From Bursaphelenchus xylophilus (lineage: Eukaryota > Nematoda > Chromadorea > Rhabditida > Aphelenchoididae), in the NCBI GenBank assembly GCA_904066235.2, contig CAJFCV020000004.1, positions 9,548,001 through 9,612,000 of the forward strand: 64,000 nucleotides of DNA, read 5' to 3'. Positions 1-12,500 of this stretch are shown piece by piece (position 1 is the first letter of the stretch; each line of letters begins with the position of its first letter). Under the pieces are notes generated by a model. That model was not told the DNA's origin. It searched no databases and was given only the letters and a program-made list of their open reading frames with translations. Made by a program: the position numbers and the translations under genes.

Positions 1-64
1 ATCGAACAGAAGATATACTCAAAAAGTCTCCAACTCAATTTCAAGCATCTTTCAAATTATTTAC

Positions 65-1307
65 CTTGCAATCTTCTACTAAACATCTCCACGATCCTCG
101 CGAATTTACTCAACCCCAGCACTTTTTTGTTCGGCAAATACCCGATGTGGACTTTGCCAATGAACGGGACTAGATGATGTTCGCACATGCTGTGCATTTC
201 GATGTCTTTGACAATGACCATTTCGTCATGGTCTTCGTCAAAAACGGCTTCGTTCAAAATGTCATCCAAGTTTTGCTCATAGCCGTTCGTAAAGTATAGC
301 ATGGCTTTGGCGGCGCGTTCCGGGGTTTTCAACAGGCCTTCGCGGCTAACATCCTCACCAACATGTCGTATGATGGAGCGGTAGGAATTTATCATCTCTT
401 CTTCCTGCTTGGTGGGAGAGCTCTGGAATTTAATTTGGAATTAAAATGGATAATTGTAGTGTAATTTAAATGGCCAGAGTTCAAAGAGTAAACGTCAGAT
501 GTCCTTGAAATTTACAAGGGAAGTACTTGAAGTGTGACGCTCAGATTTTGATGAAACTTGGCAAAAATTTAGAATAATTTTTTCTAAGATATATGCGGGA
601 ATCCTAGCTCGCGCTTTGCAGAAACAACCGAGATTTTTAGATCGAAAGTCGGCGAAAATTTGGGACTTTTTGCCGAATTTCGGCACGAAAAGTTTCATGC
701 CTATTTCAACCGTAAAGAATAATGTTTCTACAAAAAATCAAATTTTTCCGCACGAAACTGCCAAAGTTATGGCCAAAAAGCGGTTTTCTCTCTGACCGCT
801 CTCCACGTTGAGCGTGCTCTCTCGGCGGCAAAAATCGTTCAATATCTCGGCGGCGACCGCAAAGCGCGAGCTAAAACTTTCAGGAATTGATATTTAGTCC
901 ATACCCGATGTGTGTGCAAAATTTAAAGAAAATCTGAACGTCACACTTGAAGTACTTCCCCTGTTAGTAGTAAAATATTATGTGGAGCGTAATGCAATCT
1001 CTCAAAGTTTTAGCTCACGCGTTTCAGAGCCGCCTGAGATAATCATCATCGAAATTTGGACCTTACACTAAGCGCTTTCCGTGTGAAAAAACCCTTTTTT
1101 TGGTCATAATCTTGCCCCAAACATCTAATTTTTTAGATGACGTATGCCATGAAAGACGTTAAAGATCACTTATTTAAACACCCCACTCACCTTTTTATTC
1201 TTTCTGTACCCGTTGTTGTTCTGCGGCGACAGCGACAGCTTCTCCATGTTCAAGTCTTCGGAGGCCGAAGAGGAGGCGATTACTCCGCTGCTGCTGACAC
1301 GGTCCAT
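65..1307 (-). CDS. GTP cyclohydrolase I, 5' two exons (partial)
   Basis: Two exons on the minus strand, 1191-1307 (start codon at 1307, 39 codons, phase 0) and 65-422, with a good donor at the left edge, so the C-terminal exons lie outside the window. The second exon carries the start of the GTP cyclohydrolase I fold: [12 protein letters not shown], then [11 protein letters not shown], which holds the conserved zinc-binding Cys and His, then [19 protein letters not shown]. The enzyme converts GTP to dihydroneopterin triphosphate, the first step of tetrahydrobiopterin synthesis, and so supports aromatic amino acid hydroxylases and biogenic amine synthesis. In C. elegans the gene is cat-4. The first exon is a low-complexity Ser/Asn-rich N-terminal extension, as is usual in animal homologues. 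The 768-base intron contains an inverted-repeat element (514-964). Family assignment is secure; the N-terminal exon rests on splice sites and phase only. Confidence 0.9.
514..964. repeat. Inverted-repeat element with ACAAGGGAAGTACTT ends
   Basis: The left end reads ACAAGGGAAGTACTT followed by GAAGTGTGACG, and the right end is its imperfect reverse complement finishing at 964. The interior has phrases (CGCGAGCT next to GCAAAG, and CTCTCTCGG) that recur at 4555, 18113, 35620, 55485 and 62740. It sits wholly inside the first intron of the GTP cyclohydrolase gene. Its terminal 15 bases match those of the tRNA-bearing elements at 15090, 58986 and 61887 at 14 of 15 positions. Confidence 0.7.
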
Positions 1308-2933
1308 TATTCCAAATCTCTGAAATAGTCCGGGTTCAGAGACGATGTTCTTTTTCGGGCCACTTCATTTGAATATTCTAACGCCCGCTGGGCCGGCCGC
1401 ACGTAACAGGCAGGCGTTTCACGCATTCTGCGTGCGTTTTCGCCCGAGTATCGGAAAACCCGACGGAAATTGGGAATGGCGGAGGCGGGGCGATAAACAG
1501 GGGATATCTTACTGGAATAGGGTTGGGAAACTTGCCAGATACTTGGCGGAGAGTGTGGTAATAGTTAAAGGGATTATAGAACAGAGGAAAGATAGCGTTG
1601 AAAAAACGTTGTAAATGCCAAAAACGGCAAAAAATAAAATGCATAGAGACAGATGAAATTTAGTATTTTCTTACAAAAAAATGATGGCTTAATGTTGCCA
1701 ACGCCGCCGTGGTATTCGACGATGTTTGATAGCTGTGAAATACGCCAATTTTAGAAAGAAATCTTGCGAATGTCACGAAGAAAATATTGTTTTTTTGCGT
1801 CTGTAGCTCACCACAGAAGAAATAAAATATCCTTGTCCAGTTTGCAACCCCGCCGCAAAGATTTCCGACAATTTACAAACAACCCATACAGAAAATTTTA
1901 GCTAAGTTTAAACGATATCTACGCTTCATGAACTTTCCTATGCAACAGCTCCCCGAACAGAGTCTCAAGTTTAGCGTGGGATTTGTAAACTCCCAGACAA
2001 GGCAATAAATAACGACCTGCCGAGGCCTGCCGAAGAAAACCAGACATTTTTCAACCCGAAAATGGGCCGCTTCCGCCGTCATTATACCTCCAATATATCT
2101 TTGGAGACGAAAACGATAGGATGACGTTTCGTTTTGGCGTCAAAACCTCTGTCCACCGTCATCAAAAAATGCCCAAATTGGTGACATTCTTCCGACCTTA
2201 AATCTGAATAAAAATCAAGAAGGAAACTACTTACTAAATACCCTTCGACAACAGTTCAAGTTTACGAATCCGGCTTCCCAAAAGAGGGAATATTATCTTA
2301 GATCCTTCCTGTTTTTTTTTGTTATCTCTCTCTCTCCCCGCAACGGATCGATCTCAGCCCACCCCGCCAAAGAGAGAACTCAGAAATTATGGACGGAGAT
2401 AGCAATGTTTTATATATTCAAAACGGGTTGGAATCGGAGGGGTTGATAAGCACGATAAAAAGCGCTTCAAGGCATGGGACTATGGGATGTAAGCGGGGAG
2501 AATATTTAATCTACAAAGCTTTGTAAAGACGATTGTAAATATGGACCCCCATAACACGAAATTTTGACGTTTATTTTCTGAGATCTCAAGCGTCAGTTCT
2601 AAACCCAACTGAACCTTCAAATATAGTATTATGCATCAAAGGTATTCTGTAAAAACTTGCAGTTTTGCAAAAATTACAACTTTACATGTTGCAAACAATT
2701 AATTACGAATTTCATTGGCTAAACCGCCTTTCTCAAACTAATAATACGTAGTTTTAATGAGACTTTGATGCGATGCCCACATTAAACAGTGATATATGAT
2801 GATTTTTTATTATGTTTTGTATATTCACTACATATATACAGAAAAAATAAACGTTAAGGTAGACGTATGTAAGTGAAATATAGAGCACTATTGATCCAGT
2901 AATTTCCAATCAATCATCTTTATTAGGCCATTA
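1308..2933. other. No gene recognised
   Basis: Presumed promoter region of the minus-strand GTP cyclohydrolase gene and unassigned DNA. Short open frames here lack family motifs. A 45-codon plus-strand frame at 2390-2527 ends near a GTAAGC donor of the right phase for the receptor gene downstream, but it has no signal peptide and is not accepted as an exon. Confidence 0.5.
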
Positions 2934-4439
2934 TATACTCCGCCGATTTAATTTGGACCAGGGTCATTTTTTTTATCCAAAGCCGTTTCAGATTTCCTAT
3001 GTGGCGATATCTAGTGAACATAACACGGAGATAAAATCCCAATAAAAGTTTAATTAAATTTATTATAAATAACGAAGAAAAAACATTTTTTTAAAATAAA
3101 CTGTCTGAAAAGTTTGGACCAGGGCAACAAAAATTTGCATTTCTTTATCACTAGGTGGGGTGAAGCCATGATAACTTGTGAAAATAATCATGATTCCCTG
3201 CTCGTTCTAACGATATGCTATTCCGAGATCAGCGCTGTGTTTAAGGCCCTGAGGGCAGTTTTTAAGAAAATTCCCAAAATTCCCGAAATTTTTTGCCCTA
3301 GCGCTTGAGTAAGAAGCGTAAATCGTCTTAAATTAGTTTCAGTGAAACCACAGTATAGTGTACATCTAATTGCATGATGTTATAAAATAGTTTTACATCA
3401 AAAATTTTTTGTTCTTGGAGGATTTGTGACTTTCAAACTTGGGTTGGCGGTAATAGTGAGGCAACAGCGCTCAAACAACTGCTCAATCATACAGCGTTTT
3501 GCGTGGGACGTGTGAGGGGCATGCCACACTTTCCTTCTGTGCCAAAACAATATCCGATTTACACGCGACAAATGCACAATAGACCGAAAACTTCGATAAA
3601 AAAAGTTTTCGTTGGCCCAGTCAAAACATGTTGAGAAAAAACAATTGACAATTTAATAAGTTCTATAAAGTCTGACTAGCACCTCATAGCGGAATAAACG
3701 TATAATATACATATAGGAACATCTTTTTTCACTTTCGAAAACTTTTAAGTAAGCACCCTCTTCTTAAATTTTTTTATCGAAGTTTTCGGTCTATTGTGCA
3801 TTTGTCGCGTGTAAATCGGATATTGTTTTGGCACAGAAGGAAAGTGTGGCATGCCCCTCACACGTCCCAAGCAAAACGCTGTATGATTGAGAAGTTGTTT
3901 GAGCGCTGTTGCCTCACTATTACCGCCAACCCAAGTTTGAAAGTCACAAATCCTCCAAGAACAAAAAATTTTTGATGTAAAACTATTTTATAACATCATG
4001 CAATTAGATGTACACTATACTGTGGTTGCACTGAAACTATTTTAAGACGATTTACGCTTCTTACTCAAGCGCTAGGGCAAAAAATTTCGGGAATTTTGGG
4101 AATTTTCTTAAAAACTGCCCTCAGGGCCTTAAACACAGCGCTGATCTCGGAATAGCATATCGTTAGAACGAGCAGGGAATCATGATTATTTTCACAAGTT
4201 ATCATGGCCTCACCCCACCTAGTGATAAAGAAATGCAAATTTTTGTTGCCCTGGTCCAAACTTTTCAGACAGTTTATTTTAAAAAAATGTTTTTTCTTCG
4301 TTATTTATAATAAATTTAATTAAACTTTTATTGGGATTTTATCTCCGTGTTATGTTCACTAGATATCGCTACATAGGAAATCTGAAACGGCTTTGGTTAA
4401 AAAAAATGACCCTGGTCCAAATTAAATCGGCGGAGTATA
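2934..4439. mobile_element. 1.5-kb palindromic (foldback) element, TA-flanked, copy 1
   Basis: Left end TATACTCCGCCGATTTAATT and right end its reverse complement. The arms are about 700 bases and almost identical, so the same 64-codon frame appears at 3114-3308 on the plus strand and 4065-4259 on the minus strand. The centre is near 3690. Terminal TA on both sides fits Tc1/mariner-type target choice. No transposase is visible, so it is non-autonomous. A second copy is at 29538-31053. Confidence 0.85.
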
Positions 4440-5888
4440 GGTCATCAAACCCATAAAACGGTAATTAAAACATGTCGTAGAAGAAAGACTACTAAATTCT
4501 AATAGCTTTAGTTTACTACAAAAGGCCACGAACCATCGGCGGAAAGTTTTAGTCCGCGCCTTGCAGGGGCGGTCGAGGAATCCAACGACTTTTTCGACAG
4601 AGAGAGAACGCAAAAACACGTTTTGGCTATTTCCTTGCCGGTTTTTCATGGAAAAAGTCGATTTTTTTGGAAAGATTAAGTATGCAATAGAAATGGGTAC
4701 GAAACTTTTCATGCTACGGTTTGCCAAAAGCTGTCACGGCCCTGTAAAGCGCGAGCTAAAACTTTCAGGATCGACACGATTCCTGGGGAAAGCATGGCCC
4801 TAAATTTAAAGAGATCAAGCATTTTAGCGGAATTGAGAAAAATCATAGCGTATATACTAAAAATTGTAGCTTGAGTTTAAAGGGAATTTTGCGGATTGGT
4901 CTAAAGCGGTCGAAAATATACACGAAAAAAACTTTAAGGTGTACTTCTCTTAACACCCTGTCTATACAAGTCCTTTCAAAAGCTGAATTTTTCCTTTGCA
5001 AAAAGCCCGTTATGATGTAATATTACACTTTATTCAACCACACTATCATTGTCACCAAAGGAAGTTTTGCTTCCATCAAAAAAGGAAGAAAGAAAGAGAC
5101 CCTTTCAAACCCACTGATACCAAGAAATCAGTCTACCACACTGCCGTCTCAAACCTTAATTTGAAAGGCTAAGAAATCAATCCGAAAAAGATCAAGTGAT
5201 GCGACCTGCATTACACCAGTTAACCTACTACGTATGATCAACATAGACGCACCCAGCCCCTGATTTCTTCATCTTTCAATACGTCGAATTCCGCGCGTGA
5301 TATTTGGCGGTTTATGACCGTTGATATGATCGAGCGACTGTTGGCTGATCACCGACGTAACAAAGCACAAAAACCATCTCAAGGAGGACGACTAAAGCGA
5401 ATGTTCTTTTGCGTACACATGGTCAAAGATTGCCGTTGAGAATGGTTTCAAAATCCTGGAAAAGCAAATCATGGTGTTTATTAGCTTCAATAGAACCGTT
5501 ATTAATTCTAGAGAATGCTGCAAAAATTTACGGTCTAAATTGCGGCATATCACGTCAACCCAGCGCATTTCATGAACCGTTTAGACCTTTCGTCCACACA
5601 CTATCGATTGACCAAATGATTTTTGATAACAAAGTTCTTTTACAATGACAAAATTGGTCCTAACAAATAAAGAAAATTTTAGAACGTCATTTTGAGACCA
5701 GAAAGCAAGGTTTTGCCCCAGATAGCCAAGAAAAAACAGCCAAAAACTTTCTCCAAATTCCTTTTTTGACGAAACGCCACATCGATTAAAATTTGATCAG
5801 GATAGCTTCATAGCTACGTAGTACGTAAAGCAAAGAGAGGGGGCTCTGAAATTTCAAGTATCTCACAGAAACTATTTACTATTTTCAG
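4440..5888. other. No gene recognised upstream of the receptor exons
   Basis: Contains dispersed-repeat phrases (4555-4780) and a fragment at about 5547-5600 resembling the CACGTCAATCC element family found at 34608, 37965 and 38715. I could not find a signal-peptide exon for the receptor gene here. An exon beginning with two bases of a split codon at 5889 requires one upstream. Confidence 0.45.
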
Positions 5889-8800
5889 CAATTTTCTGTG
5901 GCATCTACCCATTGGAAACGGATGTTCCAGACGACTGCAAAGATTGTGTGCCAGCATTTCCGGTCAAGGTCTCCTATGATTCCATTTTTTCCGTATTTAC
6001 CTCCATCGAATACACTTGCGATGACGAGCACATCTTATACGGCGATTCGAGAATTAAGATTTGCCAAGAGGATGGGAGTTGGACCGATAATACAATTTAC
6101 TGTAAACGTAGGTGAAATTTAAAAAAATTATAAAATACAGTCGGGCCTCTAGACAACAAACTCCCGTTTACCCTGTTTTGAGATTTAGATGTTAAAGTTT
6201 TGAAATAATTTCATTTTTAGGCCGAAAATGCGGACTAAAAAGAGTCATCAAAAACAGCAACAACCATTTTTCAATTGTCGATTACCATACAAGATCTTTT
6301 TTAACGGACATTTGTATCCCCGGATTTTTCATGAGTGATGCCTTGGTTTGCAGCGAGGAAGATCCCGAGGTCATCGAAGAAATCAGTTGTGAATGTAGGT
6401 TTTGCCAAATTTCTACAGCCTCCTTGGAGGGTTTCATAGACGCCTTTATGCCTCACCTCCATTGCTTCATCAAAAAAAAAACGATTATAATTTCAGTGTA
6501 CCAACAAACCTTCGACTCTTGTGACACTGTCAAAAATACGGACACATTTTTCTTTTGCAAATGCGACGAAGGTTTTGAGAATGTCGACGGAAACTATGGA
6601 ACTTGCACAGGTACGCTCAGTTCTATATTTTGAGCACATTTAACATTTTTTCAGCGGTTGATCACTGTAAAACTGTGGGCTCCTCAATTTGCAGAGGTCA
6701 AACTTGTACTCCCGATGGAGCCGAGTTTTCGTGCAGCTGTGGAGCTGGATACATGGGAATTGATCGGAGCGGCTATATAATGCCACCAGCTCAAGTCAAT
6801 GGCAAGAGATTGCTGTTTGACGGGCAGTCTTGCGTTGGTAAGAGAGAGGGCCACGTTACGTGGCAGTATTCTTTATACAGTCAAACCTCTGCACAACGAA
6901 TCGCAAAAAACTAGAGAAAATATTCGTTTTTGAAGGGCTCTGTTGTGCGAAGGCTCGTTTTGGCCTTTAATTGAATTTGGGGCACTTTGAAAATAGTCCA
7001 TTACGGAAAGGTTTCTTTATACGATAGTTCGTAGTATAGAGGGAAATTTTTCCCTATAATAGACTCTTAGAATTGCCAGAATTATATGTTATCGCCTTCT
7101 TTATCGTACTAGAGTTTAGTGTACAGTCTGTATAAGTTGCTTTTGCCCTCACTGCACTTCTACTCGGTGCCCTTTTGCCCCCAAGAGCTCTTTCGGTCAA
7201 TTAGTGAACTAGCCACTGTCTCTATTGCTTCTATTGGCGCTGTGCCATCGAAGCCAAGGTCATGCCCGTCCACACAATCAGTCCTACTGGGGTTAATTTT
7301 TGGGATTTCTGCCTGAAGAGTCGGTCAAACGTTAACGCTTCCCTAGCTTCCGTCAACTGTCTTTGCCGACTCACCGCCGAGACGAGTGTACGATATAGCG
7401 ACTATATATTACATCTTCCACTCGGTTTGTAAATATTATATCTTTTGCTCTGTCCTGAAGCAAATCTGCATGCATCTGCCCGTTGAACCTTTACGGTTAA
7501 GATCTTCATTTCAGCTAGACGATGCTCCTTATCCGACCTGCAGAAATTTGATGGTAAGACTCGTGCCTATGGCGCAATGCCACCTTTACAAAACGCACCG
7601 TTCTGACAGTCTTTTCTCAATTTTTTCCAGGGCTTGCAATCGTCGCGGCCGACAGTCCATACTTCAACGTCGACGACACCGTCGAAGTTTACACGTCGCT
7701 TTACCAAGTCCCAAAGACTGTCCGCTGTAATAAAAACTTCGAATGGGAAGAGATTATTCCAAAAATCCGTAAGTCTTGTCAGGAAATTGCTTATAAGTAT
7801 GAGATTACCCACAAGAATGTTTAAAAATACGGATTTTTTAATGGAGTAGACTTTTCGCTATCAGCTGTCTGTGCAGTTTATACGAATTGTGTGTCTTTTA
7901 TATCAGTCTGTCGGGAAAGTAATGTGGACTCGTTGTGCCTTGGAATTGCATCATTGCTTTGCGACGGCTTGCCGCTACTGGGGATTTCATGCGCGACTGC
8001 AGCGAAGCCTGACATTTTTCAGCGACAAATCCACCAAAACTCCACGTTATTTTCCCGACAGACTGATAGTCACAATTTTTTTCGACAATACCATAAATTT
8101 GCAATTTTAGACTGCACTCGTCCGGACATCACCTATGTAAAACCAGAGCAGTAAGTTCATTAAAATTTTCCGCCTGGCATCTTCATTGCCGGCAGACTAA
8201 CCATTGCATTTTTAGGCCATACTATCGGCCGCATGACAAAATTGAAGTGGCTTGCGGAGTGGACACATCACTTTACTTGCGTGGACCGAATATCTTGGAA
8301 TGTCTTGGAGATCACTGGAGCTTTCAGAGTACTTGCAAGAGTAAGTGGGCTGGAATTGCGTCAAATGCGACGCTTACAAAAACACATGTGTTCGTGGAAG
8401 TGTTCTTCCACATATCTTGCCCGAGTCAAAGCATTGTCAGCGAAGATATTCAGCGATTGTTGCCGACGCGCGCAATGCGATGAGTTATCAGAGAAAAACA
8501 TGTTTTTGGCCATAGCTAAGCCAATTTTTTTAATGAGTTATTTTTTGTAGAAACACTGCAATTTTCGGTAGGAGTAAGGCAATTTTTTTCGGAAAAATCT
8601 TTTCACCAACTCTGCCTAGAAGCGTCAATTTTTCCTGCAAACCGCGAGCAATGAAACCCCATTCTAGTCAAGAAGAAGTTAGGGCATTACCTTGTATCAT
8701 GCGTCATCCAGATACGATCTTTGCATTTCAAGCACTGCTCTACAAACCTGAAAAAGAAAACTGTTCAAGAAATAACCACTTTTTCAGAGCACCAGTGTGC

Positions 8801-9579
8801 CGAACCCAATATAGCAGGCATCGAGTCTTTGGAGTTTGTGGATAAACCAAAGTCCTTTGAAGTTGGGACTAAGATCGAATTCAAATGTCGAGCAGGAATA
8901 TTAAAAGGGAAATCAACGTTAATATGCAATAAGGCACCAACTGATCAACCCCCCGTGAGATGGAATCCAGAAGAATTACCGATCTGTGAGGAGTCAACTC
9001 TTCCTCCTCCTCCTCCCCCTTCTACTCCTCCTCCTCCTACTCATCCTCCTACTACTCATCCTCCTACTCCTCCTCCTCATCCTCCTACTATTCCTCCTCC
9101 TCCACGTAAGTGTTTTTGGCGTCTCGTGTTGCCGCCTGAACTCTCAGTGGCGGCTTAATTTTTTCCGCGGTGCAGAGTTTTCATGGAATCCAAAAATTGC
9201 TATCATTCAGTAGTCATCATTTTGTATACATAGCTATAGATTTCAGAGGCTTCTTGTCCAACATGGCAGATTACTGATCCGCACTTGCAAATTCAAGGCG
9301 GTGATAAATCACCTTATATGCCTGGCGACAGTATTAAGTTCATATGTGATGGACCCACTGAAATGGTGGGGGACCCAACGTACAAGTGTCTCGCGGCGGA
9401 CGAAGAAAAAGGCGAGCGATTTCCGAAGTGGGATCACGATGAGTTGCCGCATTGTAAACATGTTGACGTATTTGACTGCGAATTGAAGCTGAATTCGGGA
9501 GTGATTTCGAATTCCGAGGGCTTGAAACTGGGAGAGAGTGCGACGTTTCAATGTGCACAGCCCAATTACAAATTGTCAC
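5889..9579 (+). other. Receptor exons 1-9: Sushi repeats, two EGF-like modules, Pro-rich linker
   Basis: Exon 1 is a Sushi (CCP) module ending in the typical [13 protein letters not shown]. Exon 2 is a second one. Exons 3 and 4 are EGF-like ([17 protein letters not shown] and CSCGAGYMG). Exons 5-9 hold further Sushi-like modules with paired Cys and late Trp ([10 protein letters not shown]). A run of CCT/ACT/CAT codons at about 9000-9105 makes a Pro/Thr/His linker. Most splice junctions here are phase 1, the usual condition for shuffled extracellular modules. Confidence 0.8.
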
Positions 9580-12500
9580 GTAAGTTGATTTCTTTATTCT
9601 TACAGTGGCGGACCTGATTCAGTGGCAAAAAATATATTATTTTCCTTCCGGGAAGCATCAAAAATGTAGCAAAATACCTCCCTCTCCAACTAAAAAACTC
9701 CGCTCAAATCGGAGCTTTATCACTTGGAAAGAGAGCTATTTTTCTGCATTTTTTGCTACTTCCCGGATGCAAAATGCTACGTTTTTGCCACCGGATCAGG
9801 TCCGGCACTGTATGTAAAAATTGTTTGCGCAAAAAACATTTTTTTAACTAGGCCACTGGACCTACGCCTAAAAAATAATAATTTTTATCCCCCAAAAAAA
9901 TCCTTAATCCATTTTCAGATACCAACCCCGTCACCTGCATTAATTCCCAGACCCGTCGTCGACGCGCTTCCAACCGTTGCATTGCCCAATGGCAAGCTCC
10001 CGAGTTCCTTCAAATCGACCAACCTGCCACTTTTTACTGCGAACTCCAACCTGAATGCTCTGAACTAACGGTGGAATGGACAAGTCATCGAGAGCCTTCA
10101 ACCTTGACCACTTTTCGAAGCAAGAACTCGGCGTTCGGCACAATAACTCGTGTGAAGAGTTCGGATAGCGGAAGCTACACTTGTGAAGTTCGAGATGTCA
10201 ACAATGAGCTGGTGGATCAGGTTTCGGCCATTGTAAGGGTTGGAGAAGCTGATGAGATGATAACAACTCCGTTTCTTGTTAATACAAGGTAAGCGGATAA
10301 AGTCATCAAAAAGGGTTGCTACGACTTTTCGAGTCGGCAACGATTCGTGTCAACAATACTATGGATTGCGTTGGTTCGACGTTGTGCATTGGGGAGGCTA
10401 GGAGAAGCCTTAGTTAGCAGAAATAATAAGAATGGTCGGGTCCTAGGAAAAAGCCGACATATTGCAAGTCTTCGCAAGTCTCCGCCGAGCCTGCGCCAAG
10501 CGTTCGCCGATCATCCGACGGCTTTGCCAGGCTTTGTAAGCACTTCCTACATTGCAAAGCCCCCTATTGTGGAGACGTTGCAAAAGATAAGAATGTTTTT
10601 TTGCAAGGCACTCGCTCTGTGCAGAAACTATCAAGATTTTTGTCGCTTTCCCCTTCAAATCCAATGTTCTTTCAGCCCGGCCCCTCTCACTTCCCCGTTA
10701 ACCCTTCCACATTTGGATTTTCCCATTCCGGAATGCATCGATCAACAGCCGATGCAACTCTCCTGCCTGCCTCAACTGGACCTCGAACGGTTGCCCTCCG
10801 GCTTCATTTCGCCTGTCTCCGTTCCATGGCCCACAATCTCCGATAACGATCCGAATATCCGGATTTCCACGGACCTGCCCGGATTAGGCTCCGCCCCTTT
10901 TACATTCACCGGCAATGAGGATGTAATCCATTGGATGGCCGAGGACATGCATGGAAGTCGAGCGGAGTGCACAACAAAAGTCGTGATTAACAGTAAGTTA
11001 CAATTAAAAAAGTAACAAAAACTGTGAAAAGAAAAAAAAAATTATTATTTTTTTTTGAAGGTACCCAAATTTTTACAATTTTGATATTGCTAAAACTAGG
11101 CACAAGTTAGATTAATATCAATCGAATAATATTTCCACAAACAATCAGTCTTTTCCAAACAAAATTCGCCAAGATAAGTGAAAAACGCCTTCTGTCTGAC
11201 GACCTCCTCATTTCGCATGATCTCTCATTGTCAGAAAAATATCACGTAAATGCTCTCGGTTGAAATTTCGAACTCAAATTTTTTTAGGATTGATTTACTC
11301 CTCTTGCTGAGTGTGTGAGCAAAATTTCAAGAAAAAATTTCATATTCGATAAAAGTTACAGTAATTTTTATTGAGATTATTTGGCGCTTTGTAAAGCTAA
11401 TTATTATGCTCTGAGGGCAATTTATACAATAAAGAGGCGGAAAAATTATAAAAAGGTTTAGTTAAAGACTACAAAAATAAGTTTTGAGAAAAAAGAAGGC
11501 GGTTAAAACAACTTTTTTGCAGAAAACCTGCAATGATTAGCATATTACGGTAGTGCAATGTAAAAAAATATATTTACAACGTTAGTTAAAGGGTTACAAA
11601 ATATTCTAAAGCCATTTTTCGATAATATGCACGGTCAGTAAAGAATTATTTCAATGTAAAATTAAAGAAAATTTCAGTTTTCAAAAGGAAAAGGCGAAAT
11701 ATAACGGAAAAATGAGAGAGAAGAGAGACAAATTTGAGAAATTGTGTAATTTGAAGGAAATTGGAAGAAAAATGTGTGAATTTTTATTTGAGGGGTTACA
11801 GCAGTCTTTACGAAGACGTATTTTACCTATCAATTTACTCGAAAAAATTCAAGAATAGCCATGGGGGACCAAGGTAAGCTTTTTTTTGAAATTTTCAAAA
11901 AAAAATCCGTATTTTAAAAAAAAATTGACATTAAAATAATTGTGGCGCTCCAAAAATCCCACTACAGTATCATATGAATCAAAAAATATCCAGTTTTCCC
12001 CCATTTCGATCACAAATATCTAGTGTAATATCAATTTTTGTTCAAAACCCTAATTTCTCCCTAATTTTTCTCCCAATTTCCCTCAAACTCCCACATAATA
12101 ATTACAAAGCTAGAAAAAGTAGTGCTGGAAAAAAACATAGCAGTTAAATTTCACCAAGCTTCGAAGTGGATATGTTTGATCACCAGTATAACCTACAACA
12201 ATGTTTTACATCCCGTGGGATCCGTTCGCTCTCTAAAGTCCACCAACGCTCTCCAAAGGCCTTATATGATATTTGGAGGCTATAGCAGAGTCTTAGCGGC
12301 AAAAGCGGCGTTCCACGAGTCGTTCGCACTGCTGACATTTTACCTCACAACACCATTCGAACCGACAATGACAGGGTTCGGTTTGCCATTCGTACTTGGT
12401 GTCATAGCCACGTCCGCAACATAATGTGTCGCATTCTTTGTCATTGGCGCATTCTCTGCCTCTTGTCCCACCAATTTCATTTTTGGGGTCAATTTCGCAA

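Noticed and set aside
2390..2527. Plus-strand frame with a donor of the right phase to be the first receptor exon
   Set aside because: It encodes no signal peptide or conserved residues, and a chance ATG plus GTAAGC is likely in 4 kb.
3114..4259. Identical 64-residue frames on opposite strands, considered as a duplicated gene
   Set aside because: They are the two arms of a palindromic element and have no coding support.
8986..9213. Leucine-rich open frame
   Set aside because: It is the alternative frame of the CCT-repeat encoding the receptor's proline-rich linker.
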